From Streptomyces sp. BHT-5-2 (GTDB lineage Bacteria > Actinomycetota > Actinomycetes > Streptomycetales > Streptomycetaceae), in assembly GCF_019774615.1 (NCBI RefSeq), contig NZ_CP081497.1, positions 1,364,001 through 1,428,000 on the forward strand: a stretch of DNA of 64,000 nucleotides, given 5' to 3'. Below are positions 7,549 to 16,797 of the stretch, in pieces (the stretch's first letter is position 1; every line of letters begins with the position of its first letter). The translations under genes were made by a program, and so were the position numbers. Below the pieces are notes generated by a model. That model did no database searches. It had not been told where the DNA came from and was given only the letters and a program-made list of their open reading frames with translations.

Positions 7549-8577
7549 TCAGTGGCTACCAAGGTGGGGCGAGGTCGGGGTGCTGGCCGGGCCGCGGAAG
7601 GTGGCGCGATAGGCGCTGGGAGTGACGCCGAGCCGCGCCAGTAGATGCTGGCGGAGCGATACGGAGGTGCCGAAGCCGACCTGGGAGGCGATGTGCTCGA
7701 CGGTCATGTCGGTCTCTTCCAGCAACTGCCGGGCTCGTTCGACGCGTTGGAGCGTAAGCCACTGCATGGGAGAGGTTCCGGTTTCCTGGCGGAACTTCCG
7801 GGAGAAGGTGCGCGTACTCGTCGCTTCCTGTCGGGCCATGTCACGCAGCGTGACCTGGTCGTCGAGGTGGGTCAGGGCCCAGGCGCGGGCGGCGGCTGTG
7901 GACGGACCATGCGGCTCGGGAATCGGGTGTGGGATGAACTGGGCCTGACCGCCGTCGCGATGGGGTGGAACGACGGTAGCGCGGGCCACGTCGTTGGCGA
8001 CGGCGGAGCCGTGATCGCGGCGTATGAGGTGCAGACACAGGTCGATGCCGGCGGCTTCCCCCGCAGAGGTCAGCACATCGCCCTCGTCCACGTAGAGCAC
8101 ATCCGCATCGACGCGGACGCGCGGATGCAGCCGGCGCAAGCGGTCTGCAGACTTCCAGTGAGTGGTGGCCCGATGGCCGTCCAGCAGACCGGCTGCGGCC
8201 AGCACGAAGGCGCCGGTGCAGATGGAAGCGATACGGGTTCGCGGACGGATATGGGCCCATGCGGCGGCGAGTTCGGGACCCAAGGTGCCGTCGGTTTCGG
8301 TCTCGTCGACTTCGTGCGAGGCGGGCACAAGGACGGTGTCGGCCTGAGCCAGGGCCTCGGGGCCATGGTGCACTTCGACGCGGAAGTCGGCGTCTGTGCG
8401 CACCAGCCCGGCGCTCGGCGCGCAAGTCGTCACGTCGTACAGCGGGTCGCCGGAGGCAGAGCGAGCCTGCCGGAACATCTGGTGGACGATACCGAGCTCC
8501 ATGGGCATCACGCCGTGCCGCACCAGCGTGACCACCCGATGCCGCGTGCTCGTCACCGTCTTGGCGTGCACGTTCAT
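7549..8577 (-). CDS. GlxA-type AraC-family transcriptional regulator
   Basis: A 342-residue regulator: an N-terminal DJ-1/PfpI-like domain (residues about 15-190, with the nucleophile-elbow-like ASICTGAFVLAAAGLLDG) and a C-terminal AraC double HTH (about 225-325, with FSRKFRQETGTSPMQW and AYRATF at the end). GlxA proteins are usually activators or repressors of a neighbouring transporter or catabolic gene. It is divergent from an MFS gene 71 bases away, the most likely target. Confidence 0.85.
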   Translation of the reverse strand: MNVHAKTVTSTRHRVVTLVRHGVMPMELGIVHQMFRQARSASGDPLYDVTTCAPSAGLVRTDADFRVEVHHGPEALAQADTVLVPASHEVDETETDGTLGPELAAAWAHIRPRTRIASICTGAFVLAAAGLLDGHRATTHWKSADRLRRLHPRVRVDADVLYVDEGDVLTSAGEAAGIDLCLHLIRRDHGSAVANDVARATVVPPHRDGGQAQFIPHPIPEPHGPSTAAARAWALTHLDDQVTLRDMARQEATSTRTFSRKFRQETGTSPMQWLTLQRVERARQLLEETDMTVEHIASQVGFGTSVSLRQHLLARLGVTPSAYRATFRGPASTPTSPHLGSH

Positions 8578-8648
8578 GGCACGATTCTTTCACCCTGTGG
8601 CCCGCTGGCCACTGTCGGCGTCTGCCACGGTGCAGAAGAGTGACCGGC

Positions 8649-9965
8649 ATGTCCTCCAGTACCACCACTCCTTCCACAGCTGAGAATGCAACGCCCCCAC
8701 GTCGTCAGGGCCTTCATCGAGCGTGGCTGATCGCTCTCGTGGGTTTCACGGTCATCACCTGTGCCGGCACCTTCACGGGCATGCCCAACCTGCTGGTGAA
8801 CCCGCTGCATGACTCCTTTGGCTGGTCCCACGGCACCGTCAGCCTCGCCGTGTCGGTCAACACCGTCCTGTACGGGCTGACCGCTCCGTTCGCCGCAGCC
8901 CTGATGGATCGACTCGGTGTGCGTCGTGTCGTGGTCGGCGCGCTACTGGTCATCGCGGTGGGAGCCTGCCTGACCACAGTCATCACCGCGCCCTGGCAAC
9001 TCGTATTGTGCTGGGGCGTGATGGTCGGCCTTGGCTGCGGCTCGATCGCGATGGCCTTCGGCGCGCTGATCGCCGACCGCTGGTTCGCCGCCCGCCGAGG
9101 ACTGGTCACCGGCTTCCTCAGCTCCGCCACGATGTTCGGTGGCATGGTGCTGCTGCCGCTGCTGTCCGAGATCACCAATCGATCCGGGTGGCGGACGGCC
9201 ACCCTGACGGTGACCGCCGTCGCCGTTGCCGTCGCCGCAGTCGCGTTCCTCCTGTTGCGCGACCACCCGGCCGACCTCGGACTGGCCCCCTACGGAGCCG
9301 CCCAGCCAGTGCCCAAGCCCGCCCCTGTGCCAGGTACGGTCCTGCGGGCCCTGCGCGTCCTACGGTCCGTGGCCAAACCGGGTCCCTTCTGGCTGGTCGC
9401 AGGCACCTTCGCAGTGTGCGGGGCATCCACCAACGGCGTGATGATGGCCCACTTCGTCCCCGCCGCCCACGATGCGGGTATGTCCAGCACCACCGCCTCG
9501 ACCCTGCTGGCCGTCATGGGGGCGGTCAATGTCGTGGGCACCATCATCGCCGGCTGGTGCACTGACCGCTTCGATCCCCGGTGGCTGCTGGCCGGCACGT
9601 ACGCGCTGCGCGGCGTGAGTCTTGCGTTCCTGCCTGGTCTGATGGGGCCGTCCATCAGCCCGGCCATGGTGTTCTTCACCCTCTCCTTCGGACTGCTCGA
9701 CCTCGCCACCGTGCCACCGACGATCGCGCTGTGCCGCGAGTTCTTCGGCACCAACAGCACCATTGTCTTCGCCTGGGTGAACGCGGCCCACCAGGTAGGC
9801 GCGGGGTTGGCCACCTTGCTGGCAGGGATGGCCCGGGACATCACCGGAAGCTACACCGCCGTGTGGCTCGGCGTTGCCGCGCTGTGCGGCCTGGCCGCGG
9901 CCCTGTGCGTCAGCATCAGGCTCCCGCGCGGTGTGCTCGCCACGACGCGGGAAGCAGGTATCTGA
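8649..9965 (+). CDS. MFS transporter
   Basis: A 438-residue twelve-helix permease resembling the oxalate/formate antiporter and monocarboxylate-type MFS group (TFTGMPNLLVNPLHDSFGWS early, the LADRWFAARRG-like loop ALIADRWFAARRGLVTG between helices 4 and 5). It exports or exchanges a small solute across the cytoplasmic membrane; the substrate is unknown. ATG 8649 is preferred to GTG 8640 because AGAAGAG lies at a suitable distance. Divergent from the GlxA-type regulator. Confidence 0.85.
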   Translation: MSSSTTTPSTAENATPPRRQGLHRAWLIALVGFTVITCAGTFTGMPNLLVNPLHDSFGWSHGTVSLAVSVNTVLYGLTAPFAAALMDRLGVRRVVVGALLVIAVGACLTTVITAPWQLVLCWGVMVGLGCGSIAMAFGALIADRWFAARRGLVTGFLSSATMFGGMVLLPLLSEITNRSGWRTATLTVTAVAVAVAAVAFLLLRDHPADLGLAPYGAAQPVPKPAPVPGTVLRALRVLRSVAKPGPFWLVAGTFAVCGASTNGVMMAHFVPAAHDAGMSSTTASTLLAVMGAVNVVGTIIAGWCTDRFDPRWLLAGTYALRGVSLAFLPGLMGPSISPAMVFFTLSFGLLDLATVPPTIALCREFFGTNSTIVFAWVNAAHQVGAGLATLLAGMARDITGSYTAVWLGVAALCGLAAALCVSIRLPRGVLATTREAGI

Positions 9966-10078
9966 GGCACCAGCTCCGCCCCGCTTGTTCAGGGCACCGG
10001 CCAGAGCTGGCCGCGTCAGCTTTGCAAGCTCACGCGGAAGCCATCACGACGTTCAGGCCCATCACGACGAGGAACTGC

Positions 10079-11071
10079 ATGCTCGACGCACTCGGAATGA
10101 GCACGACCACCGAAGCGGTCTACCGTGCCGTGCTCGCACACCCGCAGGCGGGAGTACCCGATCTCGCGAAGCGTCTTCGGTTACCCGAGCGCCGGGTCCG
10201 CGAGGCGCTCGACGACCTGAGTGAAATGTCTCTGGTACGCCCTGCTGTCGATGACCCCCACAGTTTGCATACGGTGGATCTCCGGATTGCCGCAGATCTG
10301 CTGCTGGCTCGCCAGGAAGCCGCCCTCGCGGCTCAGCAGCAGCGCGTGGAGGAAGCGCGGGTGGCGGCCTTGCAGTTGACGGCGGCCCCCTCCGCTGCCA
10401 CAGCGGCCTCGCGAGGCGACAGCGTCGAGGTTCTCCACGGCATCGACAGTATTCGTGACCATCTGACATCGGCTTGTGCCAGCCAGAGAACTGAGCTACT
10501 CGTCTGTGTACCCATCAGCCCTCGCCAGGTCGATGAGTGGGGAACGTTCTTACCCGCATGCCTCAGCGTGCTGGAATGCGAAGGCGCAGTGCGAGCACTG
10601 TTCCTCGACAGCACGCGAACGGCACCCGAGGCTATAGCCTCTGTGGAGCAGCTCACTTCACGTGGGAGCCACATCCGAACGGCACCATCGCTGCCTGGCC
10701 ATGTCTGCATCTTCGACCGGCGTGTCGCCTTTGTCATGCAGCACAGCGATGAAGGAGGAGGCATCGAGGCCCTGATGGTTAGGGTGCCCGCTCTGGTTGG
10801 GCTGCTCTCGGCTCAGTTCGACACCCTATGGGGAACCTCCCAGGTGCTGAACGCATCTTCACCTGCGCAAGGCCCACCGACGTCGCGTCAGGAAGCCGAG
10901 GTGCTCAGGCTTTTGTCCGAAGGGCACACCGACGAGGGGGTTGCGAAGCGACTGGGAGTCTCCTATCGAACCGCTCGCCGCATCGCATCAACTCTGATGT
11001 CACAGCTCGGAGCACGCAGCCGCTTCCAAGCCGGAGCGATCGCGGCGATTCGGGGGCTGATCCGCGACTGA
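10079..11071 (+). CDS. TrmB/LuxR-type two-HTH transcriptional regulator
   Basis: A 330-residue regulator. A TrmB-like winged helix occupies residues about 8-65 (YRAVLAHPQAGVPDLAKRL), a coiled segment follows, then a phospholipase-D-like middle domain, and a LuxR HTH sits at the C-terminus (LRLLSEGHTDEGVAKRLGVS, then RTARRIASTLMSQLGARSRF). The start ATG 10079 follows GAGGA. Such regulators are common orphans in Streptomyces. It overlaps no gene, but a small ORF starts 2 bases after its stop, so the two are probably cotranscribed. Confidence 0.8.
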   Translation: MLDALGMSTTTEAVYRAVLAHPQAGVPDLAKRLRLPERRVREALDDLSEMSLVRPAVDDPHSLHTVDLRIAADLLLARQEAALAAQQQRVEEARVAALQLTAAPSAATAASRGDSVEVLHGIDSIRDHLTSACASQRTELLVCVPISPRQVDEWGTFLPACLSVLECEGAVRALFLDSTRTAPEAIASVEQLTSRGSHIRTAPSLPGHVCIFDRRVAFVMQHSDEGGGIEALMVRVPALVGLLSAQFDTLWGTSQVLNASSPAQGPPTSRQEAEVLRLLSEGHTDEGVAKRLGVSYRTARRIASTLMSQLGARSRFQAGAIAAIRGLIRD

Positions 11072-11073
11072 TA

Positions 11074-11478
11074 ATGGTGACCCGAGACGAGGCACTCTCG
11101 GGTCACCTGCTTCTCCATTGGCCGACCTTCTTCCAAGACAAGGGACGGGCCCCGATGATGCATCTCGTCCACCTCGAGTTGGCGCCACTGAGCGCCCTTG
11201 CCGTCCTGCCTCCCGACCTGCGATCGGTCCTCTGCCGATACGCAGCCCCGCACCTCCTGGAGCACATCTCTGTACACACATCAGCCAAGCCGTACCCGGT
11301 GATCGGTTTGTACCTGCAGACCAGCAGCCCGCAGAAGGCCGAAGTGGCTGCACGAAACATCTGGGCTGCCGCAGAGCAGGAACCCACCTTGGCGGGTTGG
11401 TGCTTACGCCGGGCCCAGGTGCCGCCCATTCCTCCCAGCATGCAGGCCCTTGGTGACCCCGACGAGACCGAGGACTGA
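11074..11478 (+). CDS. Hypothetical protein cotranscribed with the regulator
   Basis: A 134-residue protein starting two bases after the regulator stop. It contains LSALAVLPPDLRSVLCRYAAPHL and a KPYPVIGLYLQ segment, and shows no motif I can assign. The close spacing suggests a role tied to the regulator. An alternative start is the ATG at 11155 or 11158. Confidence 0.6.
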   Translation: MVTRDEALSGHLLLHWPTFFQDKGRAPMMHLVHLELAPLSALAVLPPDLRSVLCRYAAPHLLEHISVHTSAKPYPVIGLYLQTSSPQKAEVAARNIWAAAEQEPTLAGWCLRRAQVPPIPPSMQALGDPDETED

Positions 11479-11691
11479 ACCGTCCAGGGCCTGTTGAGGC
11501 CACCGAATCCCTCTTCCACCGGCCGATACTCACAGAGCAAGATCTTCTCCATACGGCAACGGCGTCACCGGAGAAGAGGTGGAAGATGCGCGTCCTGCCA
11601 GCAGGTTGGACCCTGTTCGTGCGATCCACGAACACACCGATCACGACGGCTCCACTGGTCGCATTCGAGATACGCAAGGTCAGGGGTGAGC

Positions 11692-12966
11692 ATGCAGTCG
11701 GTTGACCCCCATGCGATTGCCTGCCGGGACCTTGCTGAGAGGTTCGGAACGCCTCTGTACGTCTACGACGCGGAGGTGCTGGAACAGACGTACCGCGAAC
11801 TGCGCAGCCATCTGCCGCGACAGGTCGACGTGTTCTACTCACTCAAGGCGAACCCAAACCTCAGCGTCTGCGCATTCCTGCATGGTCTCGGGGCCGGTGC
11901 GGAAGTCTCGTCGTACGTCGAACTCCGCACCGCCCTCCAGGCAGGTGTCGCGCCCGATGACATCATTTTCCTCGGCCCCGGCAAGGACCTGCAAGAGCTC
12001 AGGGCATGCCTCGACGCGGGCATCCATGCCGTTGTGTGTGAGTCGCTCGACGAGGTTGCCCAGCTGGACCAGCTCGCGGCCGAGCGCGGGGAGTTGTGCC
12101 CCGTGATATTCCGGGTCAACCCCGCTTTCGGGAGCAAGGGGTCCGGACTCGCCATGGGCGGAAAGCCCCGCCAGTTCGGCATCGACGAGGAGACGCTGCA
12201 GAGCGCCAAGAGCCTCCTGGCGGACCTGTCCCATGTGCGGGTGAAGGGCATCCACGCATATATGGGGACCAGATTCCTCCACCACGAGGACGTCGTCAGC
12301 AACACCGAGCGCATCCTTCAGATGGCCGACCACCTGGCCTCCGTGCTGGGCATCCCCCTGGAGACGGTGGACTTCGGAGGTGGTCTCGGCGTCGCCTACT
12401 TCGACAACGAGTCCGATCTGGACCTGGCACGCCTGGGCAGCGGGATCACCCGAGTCGTGGAGCCGTTCACCCGTCGCCACCCCGGATGCCGGCTGATCAT
12501 GGAGCTGGGCCGCTACCTCACAGCGTCATCAGGCACGTACGTGGTCAAGGTCCGGCAGGTCAAGGAGTCCATGGGGGAGATTTTCGCCGTTGCCGACGGC
12601 GGCACGAACCATCACATGGCTGCTGTCGGCGTCGGCAGTTTCGTCAAGCGGAACTTTCCGATCCGGCATCTGACCCGCTCGGGAGCCCCGGCGTCCCGCC
12701 CCTATACCGTGACCGGCCCTCTGTGCACCCCCAATGACGTGATCGGCAAGAAGGTACCGCTCCCCGAAGTCCGCCCTGGTGGCCTGCTGGGGGTGGAACG
12801 CTCCGGAGCCTACGGCCCCACCGCCTCACCCGGACTCTTCCTCAGCCACGGATTCCCTGCCGAGGTCATGACATACCGCGGGAAAGCGCACCTGGTGCGG
12901 GCGCGCGATACAAGCGACGACCTGCTGGCAAAGCAGCGACTCGTCGACCTGCACGCCGCTTCGTGA
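11692..12966 (+). CDS. Type III-fold PLP-dependent decarboxylase (LysA/ODC family)
   Basis: A 424-residue alanine-racemase-fold decarboxylase, related to diaminopimelate, ornithine and carboxynorspermidine decarboxylases. The PLP lysine lies in FYSLKANPN (around residue 50). HAYMGTR and the glycine-rich VDFGGGLGV bind the phosphate. GPLCTPND near residue 345 holds the Cys-Asp pair that completes the partner subunit's active site, and GAYGPTASPGLFLSHGFP closes the domain. The exact substrate is not predictable; it is not an obvious housekeeping lysA. ATG 11692 is used, with in-frame GTG 11686 as an alternative. A second family member lies in the biosynthetic cluster at 40.6 kb. Confidence 0.8.
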   Translation: MQSVDPHAIACRDLAERFGTPLYVYDAEVLEQTYRELRSHLPRQVDVFYSLKANPNLSVCAFLHGLGAGAEVSSYVELRTALQAGVAPDDIIFLGPGKDLQELRACLDAGIHAVVCESLDEVAQLDQLAAERGELCPVIFRVNPAFGSKGSGLAMGGKPRQFGIDEETLQSAKSLLADLSHVRVKGIHAYMGTRFLHHEDVVSNTERILQMADHLASVLGIPLETVDFGGGLGVAYFDNESDLDLARLGSGITRVVEPFTRRHPGCRLIMELGRYLTASSGTYVVKVRQVKESMGEIFAVADGGTNHHMAAVGVGSFVKRNFPIRHLTRSGAPASRPYTVTGPLCTPNDVIGKKVPLPEVRPGGLLGVERSGAYGPTASPGLFLSHGFPAEVMTYRGKAHLVRARDTSDDLLAKQRLVDLHAAS

Positions 12967-13015
12967 GCGGAGCGGCGGCCCCAACGGTGCGCATCGGGGT
13001 CGACGTACTGGACCG

Positions 13016-13306
13016 CAGCGCGAGCATAGGTCCGAGGTGGTCGATGATGCGGTCCGCTGCTGACTTGGACACTCCGAGGAGCGGGGCGAGCTGGCGCAGC
13101 GTCAAGTTCGTTCGCCAGTAGGCCGCGACCAGCAGGGCCCGGTCCTCCGGTGGAAGGCTCCACGGACGGCCCCTGCGGACCGTATCCGCACCCTCGCGCC
13201 GCAGCACGGTCACCAGCCGGCCGAACAGGCGAGGGCTCAGACCAGTGAACGGGGCTATCCAAGACGGCTCCGACCCCGTGATCACACCTGCCACGGAAAG
13301 GATCAT
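13016..13306 (-). pseudogene. N-terminal fragment of an IS5-family transposase
   Basis: ATG 13306, with SWIAPFTGLSPRLFGRLV and AAYWRTNLTLRQLAPLLGVS, then DRIIDHLGPMLAL: the HTH domain that precedes the DDE endonuclease core in this family. Homology ends at about 13016 and the DDE core is missing, although the frame stays open into the end of the convergent decarboxylase gene. Confidence 0.75.
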
Positions 13307-13335
13307 CCCTCGACAACACCGCCGAGGGGTAAGTG

Positions 13336-13590
13336 TCAGTCGATCAGCAGCTCGTCAAGGCGTTGGACGGACCTCGGGGTGTCCATCTCGTCCGCCATTG
13401 CCACTAGTCGAGCGTGGTACTGCCGAGTGATGGGCAGGTCGTCCTCATAGATCCACGAGCACATGGTGTCGAACGCCAAAGCCTCCTCACCGTGCGAGAG
13501 CAGGTGGCGAACGTCCGTGATGACAGCCTCCGTGGTGAGCGGCGACTCCTCCAGGAGTGCCACCACACGTGCTCGATACGACAGGCTCAC
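13336..13590 (-). CDS. MafI-like immunity protein
   Basis: An 84-residue acidic protein. The pattern DVRHLLSHGEEALAFDTMCS followed by WIYEDDLPI, with LDELLID at the end, is that of MafI-family immunity proteins, which protect a cell from its own secreted polymorphic toxin. GTG 13590 follows GGAGG at good spacing. It lies downstream, on the same strand, of the type VII secretion operon at 13.8-16.8 kb and is probably the last gene of that locus. Confidence 0.65.
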   Translation of the reverse strand: MSLSYRARVVALLEESPLTTEAVITDVRHLLSHGEEALAFDTMCSWIYEDDLPITRQYHARLVAMADEMDTPRSVQRLDELLID

Positions 13591-13786
13591 GAGCGGTCCT
13601 CCATGGCAGAACTCAACGGACCGATGACATCCGACATCCTCGCCTCCAGCCAGGGAGATGTCGACTCGCCCACCCTTAACGGGACAATGCCTAGTCGCGA
13701 CGGGGCTTAGTGCAGCAGGAGCGGCTCGCGATCGGGCAGCGCAACCTGCCCCGGCGGATCGCCCGCGAGGAGCTCACTTGAAATGC

Positions 13787-14512
13787 TTATCCGAAAGGAG
13801 TCATCGATGTGTCGTTATCGAGGCGTGTGGCATCCGTAGTGGGCTCGGTTGGGGGCAGCGTGTGTGAACTTTCTGAGGTGGGCTGGGAACTTGAGCTGGG
13901 CACGGCGGGGTCAGGATGGTCGAAAGTGATGCTGTGCAGTAGCTCCACAATGTCGGAGCAGTACTCGTCCCAATGATCCCTGTCGGGTGTCGTGAAATTT
14001 ATACAGACGAGGCACTGCTGCTGATTCTCTTCCCCTTGCGGGATGGGTAAAAAAGCCTGCATTTCCGCCATAGGTAATTCCTGCTCCTCTCTCGACGGAG
14101 ATGTTTCCGTAGAAATCTGGAAACTCTTCATCCCGGACACCACGGCTATGGGGCCGTTGGGGGTGTCGAACACGCTCCCGCCCCAAGACTCCCCTCGTCC
14201 GGCAACGAGAGAGCGAATTATTCCGTTTGCCGCCACGGCTGTATCGCCGAACTCGAAAGGCGTGACGGTGACCAGCAAGGTGCCTAGTGAGAGTTCACTG
14301 TCATAGGTTCGCACGCACGTGCCGGCATGCAAGGCGCCCGACCTTTCGAGTAGCTGCGATGCCTTGTGAAGGTTTTCCGCAAGGGTTTGGAACATCGATG
14401 GGTTCGATCCGAGAGTATCCTTGGATATTCTCGCGGCGACAATTTCTTCCGCTTCTTCGATGGTCACCCCTATTGGGATGGCGGTAAACCCTTCAGGAAC
14501 GGCGAATTGCAA
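13787..14512 (-). CDS. Hypothetical protein of the type VII secretion operon
   Basis: A 241-residue soluble protein (LQFAVPEGFTAIPIGVTIEE at the start), without signal peptide or membrane helix and with a serine/threonine-rich tail. I choose TTG 14512: GGGAG lies at the right distance and it starts 2 bases after the stop of the membrane protein upstream, so the two are translationally coupled. I do not recognise a domain. The position suggests an accessory factor or chaperone of ESX-type secretion. Confidence 0.65.
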   Translation of the reverse strand: MQFAVPEGFTAIPIGVTIEEAEEIVAARISKDTLGSNPSMFQTLAENLHKASQLLERSGALHAGTCVRTYDSELSLGTLLVTVTPFEFGDTAVAANGIIRSLVAGRGESWGGSVFDTPNGPIAVVSGMKSFQISTETSPSREEQELPMAEMQAFLPIPQGEENQQQCLVCINFTTPDRDHWDEYCSDIVELLHSITFDHPDPAVPSSSSQPTSESSHTLPPTEPTTDATRLDNDTSMTPFG

Positions 14513-14514
14513 TG

Positions 14515-15162
14515 CTAACTCCCTGTCTGGTCGTAGGGCGGGCCTGCTGGCGGTAAGGGAGGCGGCGGGGATGGAGGGGGCACCCAGAAGCGAGCAGCTT
14601 CCTGTTGTCGGACCTCCTCGAGCAGCTCTAGATTCTTTTGTTGGCGACGTCTCCCGTAGCGCGGTCCGAGAATGGATCCGATCACGAACAGGACTCCGAG
14701 GATGCATGAGCCCGCACTGACGATCGCTGAGCCACGGACAGCCAACGCCATTGAGAAGCACACGATGGCCCCGAAAACGCACGTAATGATCACCTGAGAG
14801 GGGTGCCATCCTTTGGATGCTGTGGCTCCTCGCACCGCCTTCGCTGCGCGCAACGGGGTGATCAGGGACGGATCTGGGGCCTGGGCCACCGACCAAGGAT
14901 GCGTAGTTACTGCGCACCAAGTCCCTGCAGCCTGCACCCGGGAAATTGCCGCCTGGGCGCGTAGGCGAGATGCTGGGCTGTCGTCGCGTGTAAAAGTCAA
15001 TCGAATCGCTCCACGCCCCTGCATCTCCTCGGAGTCGAGTGCGTAACCCAGCTCCGTGGCGATCCAGGTGACGCGGTCAGCGCGATGTGCTGTGAACCCG
15101 GTGAGGATGACCTCGACGGACGGCCTTCCATCGAAACTTGCGGCTATGGCCTCATCATTCAT
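14515..15162 (-). CDS. Hypothetical membrane protein of the type VII secretion operon
   Basis: A 215-residue protein. The first about 115 residues form a soluble, mixed alpha/beta region. Two adjacent membrane helices follow (about 122-142, VIITCVFGAIVCFSMAL, and 146-165), then a charged helix and a proline-rich tail. ATG 15162 is nine bases after the stop of the secreted protein gene. Unrecognised family; it might anchor or guide the secreted partner. Confidence 0.65.
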   Translation of the reverse strand: MNDEAIAASFDGRPSVEVILTGFTAHRADRVTWIATELGYALDSEEMQGRGAIRLTFTRDDSPASRLRAQAAISRVQAAGTWCAVTTHPWSVAQAPDPSLITPLRAAKAVRGATASKGWHPSQVIITCVFGAIVCFSMALAVRGSAIVSAGSCILGVLFVIGSILGPRYGRRRQQKNLELLEEVRQQEAARFWVPPPSPPPPLPPAGPPYDQTGS

Positions 15163-15171
15163 GGAACATCA

Positions 15172-16389
15172 TCACCCGGCACCAGCAGCTTTATCCTTTT
15201 CGCTTCCCTTGTTCCATGCGTTTTCGAGTGCAGGGAGCAAGGGGCCGACTCCCAGCTCAATGGCCTGTCGCGGATTCTTTGGCGCAAAATTCTCGAACAC
15301 GGAGGGGTCTCCGAAGAGGCTGGCCCAGGAATCGACGAGACCGAAATTTGAGGCCCCATCCGCAGTTCGGCTCCTGAGCATCGCGGTGCCCAGCTTGCCT
15401 CCGACACGGGCGCCGGCGGCCAGTGGAATCACGCCCAGCGCATCCTGCGCCAGCGTGCGGTTCGAAACTACGTCTTCACCGCCCGCTGCGTGAGCAACGC
15501 CGTGCAGGGCAAGCGCTCCGGCCGCGAACACGGATGACGCAACCCCGAATTCCCCTGCCAGTGGGGCATTGCCCAGCACGCCGACCCCGATTCCGATCGT
15601 GCCTACCACAGCGCTGACCGTGGACAGGACGTCTCCGACGGCAGAAATGGCGTTGGCGTGCTCCTTGACCCACTGAAGCACGGAGTGGAAGAGGATTTCC
15701 TGGCCTTTGACCAGCTGTCCCAAGGCGTGCTTCAGGTCGTCGAAGAATCCCGGCCCCTTGGGGGCCTCTTCGCCTGCGGCCTTCAGCACTGCGGCGACCG
15801 TGCCCGCTAACTCCTCATGCTGACTGCGGATGCTCTTGGCCGAGGAGACGATGCCTGCCAGCTCCTCGCGTGCCGAACCGAACTCCTCGAGTGCTGCGGT
15901 GTAGCGCTTCTTGGCCTCTGCCTCCTCAGCGTCGGTCATCCCGATGCCGCCAAACCGGAAGAGATTCAGGTCCTCATTCTTCTCGGCCCGTTCGGCGCGC
16001 TTTCGGGCAGTCTCGGCCTCGGTTTCGTATGAATGCGCCTTGGACTGCATCACGCCCAGTTCCGTCTGCCACTTCTGCAGCACGCCGTGAGCAAGTCCGA
16101 AGCTTTTGCTGGCTTCATCCAAAAGTTTGGGAAGGGCCTGGGTCTTGGCGCGGAATGCGTCCGCGGCGGCGCCGGACCAGCCGCCATCGCTGATGTTGTG
16201 CAGTGTTTCCGCAGCACTTTTAATGTTCTTCTGCACGCGGTTCAGGTCCTCGACCAGGTCACTGACTGCCTGCGGAACTCCGGGGGCTGGATTGAATTGC
16301 AATCCCGGAAAGTTTCCGTTGTCCTCGTATGGGTCGCCGCCCCCGTATCCCCATAGCTGCTCACCGAGCGACAATTCCTCTTCCCCCAC
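15172..16389 (-). CDS. Putative type VII secreted protein with WXG motif
   Basis: A 405-residue protein. Residues about 30-130 form the helical hairpin of T7SS substrates, with the turn GGWSGAAADAF (W-x-G) near residue 70 and long heptad-like helices after it. A hydrophobic, glycine-rich region (about 240-300, VVGTIGIGVGVLGNAPLAG) follows, of the kind that precedes toxin domains in Streptomyces T7SS effectors. The last about 80 residues show no toxin motif I recognise and the protein ends soon after. It may be a structural effector or one that has lost its toxin. GTG 16389 is used; TTG five codons later is possible. Confidence 0.7.
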   Translation of the reverse strand: MGEEELSLGEQLWGYGGGDPYEDNGNFPGLQFNPAPGVPQAVSDLVEDLNRVQKNIKSAAETLHNISDGGWSGAAADAFRAKTQALPKLLDEASKSFGLAHGVLQKWQTELGVMQSKAHSYETEAETARKRAERAEKNEDLNLFRFGGIGMTDAEEAEAKKRYTAALEEFGSAREELAGIVSSAKSIRSQHEELAGTVAAVLKAAGEEAPKGPGFFDDLKHALGQLVKGQEILFHSVLQWVKEHANAISAVGDVLSTVSAVVGTIGIGVGVLGNAPLAGEFGVASSVFAAGALALHGVAHAAGGEDVVSNRTLAQDALGVIPLAAGARVGGKLGTAMLRSRTADGASNFGLVDSWASLFGDPSVFENFAPKNPRQAIELGVGPLLPALENAWNKGSEKDKAAGAG

Positions 16390-16431
16390 TGCCGTTGACT
16401 GAAATCCGAGTCATGCGCGTAGTCCGGTCGC

Positions 16432-16797
16432 TCATCCGAACGGGCTGGCGGCCGCGCCTCCGCCGTTACCGCCCCCACCGTTTTCGCTGCCGCCCTGACG
16501 GGTTCCCTTCGCGAGTGCCTGCTGCACGGCGCTGTCCGTCTCGTTGTACGCCTGAGCCGTGGTCTGCAGGCCCTGCTTGATGGCATCGGTCAATTGCGTG
16601 ATCTGGTCGATGCCGTATTCCCAGGAGCTCTTGAACTCCGCCCCCGCCTTATCGATCTCACCGTTGCCGAGATCACTGACGGTCGCGCTCCGTAGATCAC
16701 CGCTCGCGTATTTCATCGACTCCGTGCAGCGCTGCAGGCGCGTCGACAGCGAGCCCAATTCCTCGACATCAACCGTGAACTCCCCCGAATTGGACAC
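16432..16797 (-). CDS. WXG100/EspC-like small type VII secretion protein
   Basis: A 121-residue helical-hairpin protein (FTVDVEELGSLSTRLQRC, then KSSWEYGIDQI) with a glycine-rich tail, first gene of the operon. Small proteins of this kind travel as dimers with the larger substrate through ESX secretion. GTG 16797 is chosen because GGGAGG lies 9 bases upstream; the frame extends to 16929 but the extra residues are not WXG-like. No ESX core gene (EccC and others) is in the window, so secretion must use machinery elsewhere. Confidence 0.65.
   Translation of the reverse strand: MSNSGEFTVDVEELGSLSTRLQRCTESMKYASGDLRSATVSDLGNGEIDKAGAEFKSSWEYGIDQITQLTDAIKQGLQTTAQAYNETDSAVQQALAKGTRQGGSENGGGGNGGGAAASPFG

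Noticed and set aside
11494..11691. Upstream extension of the decarboxylase frame
   Set aside because: Arg/Ser-rich residues unlike protein coding; the family N-terminus begins at 11692.
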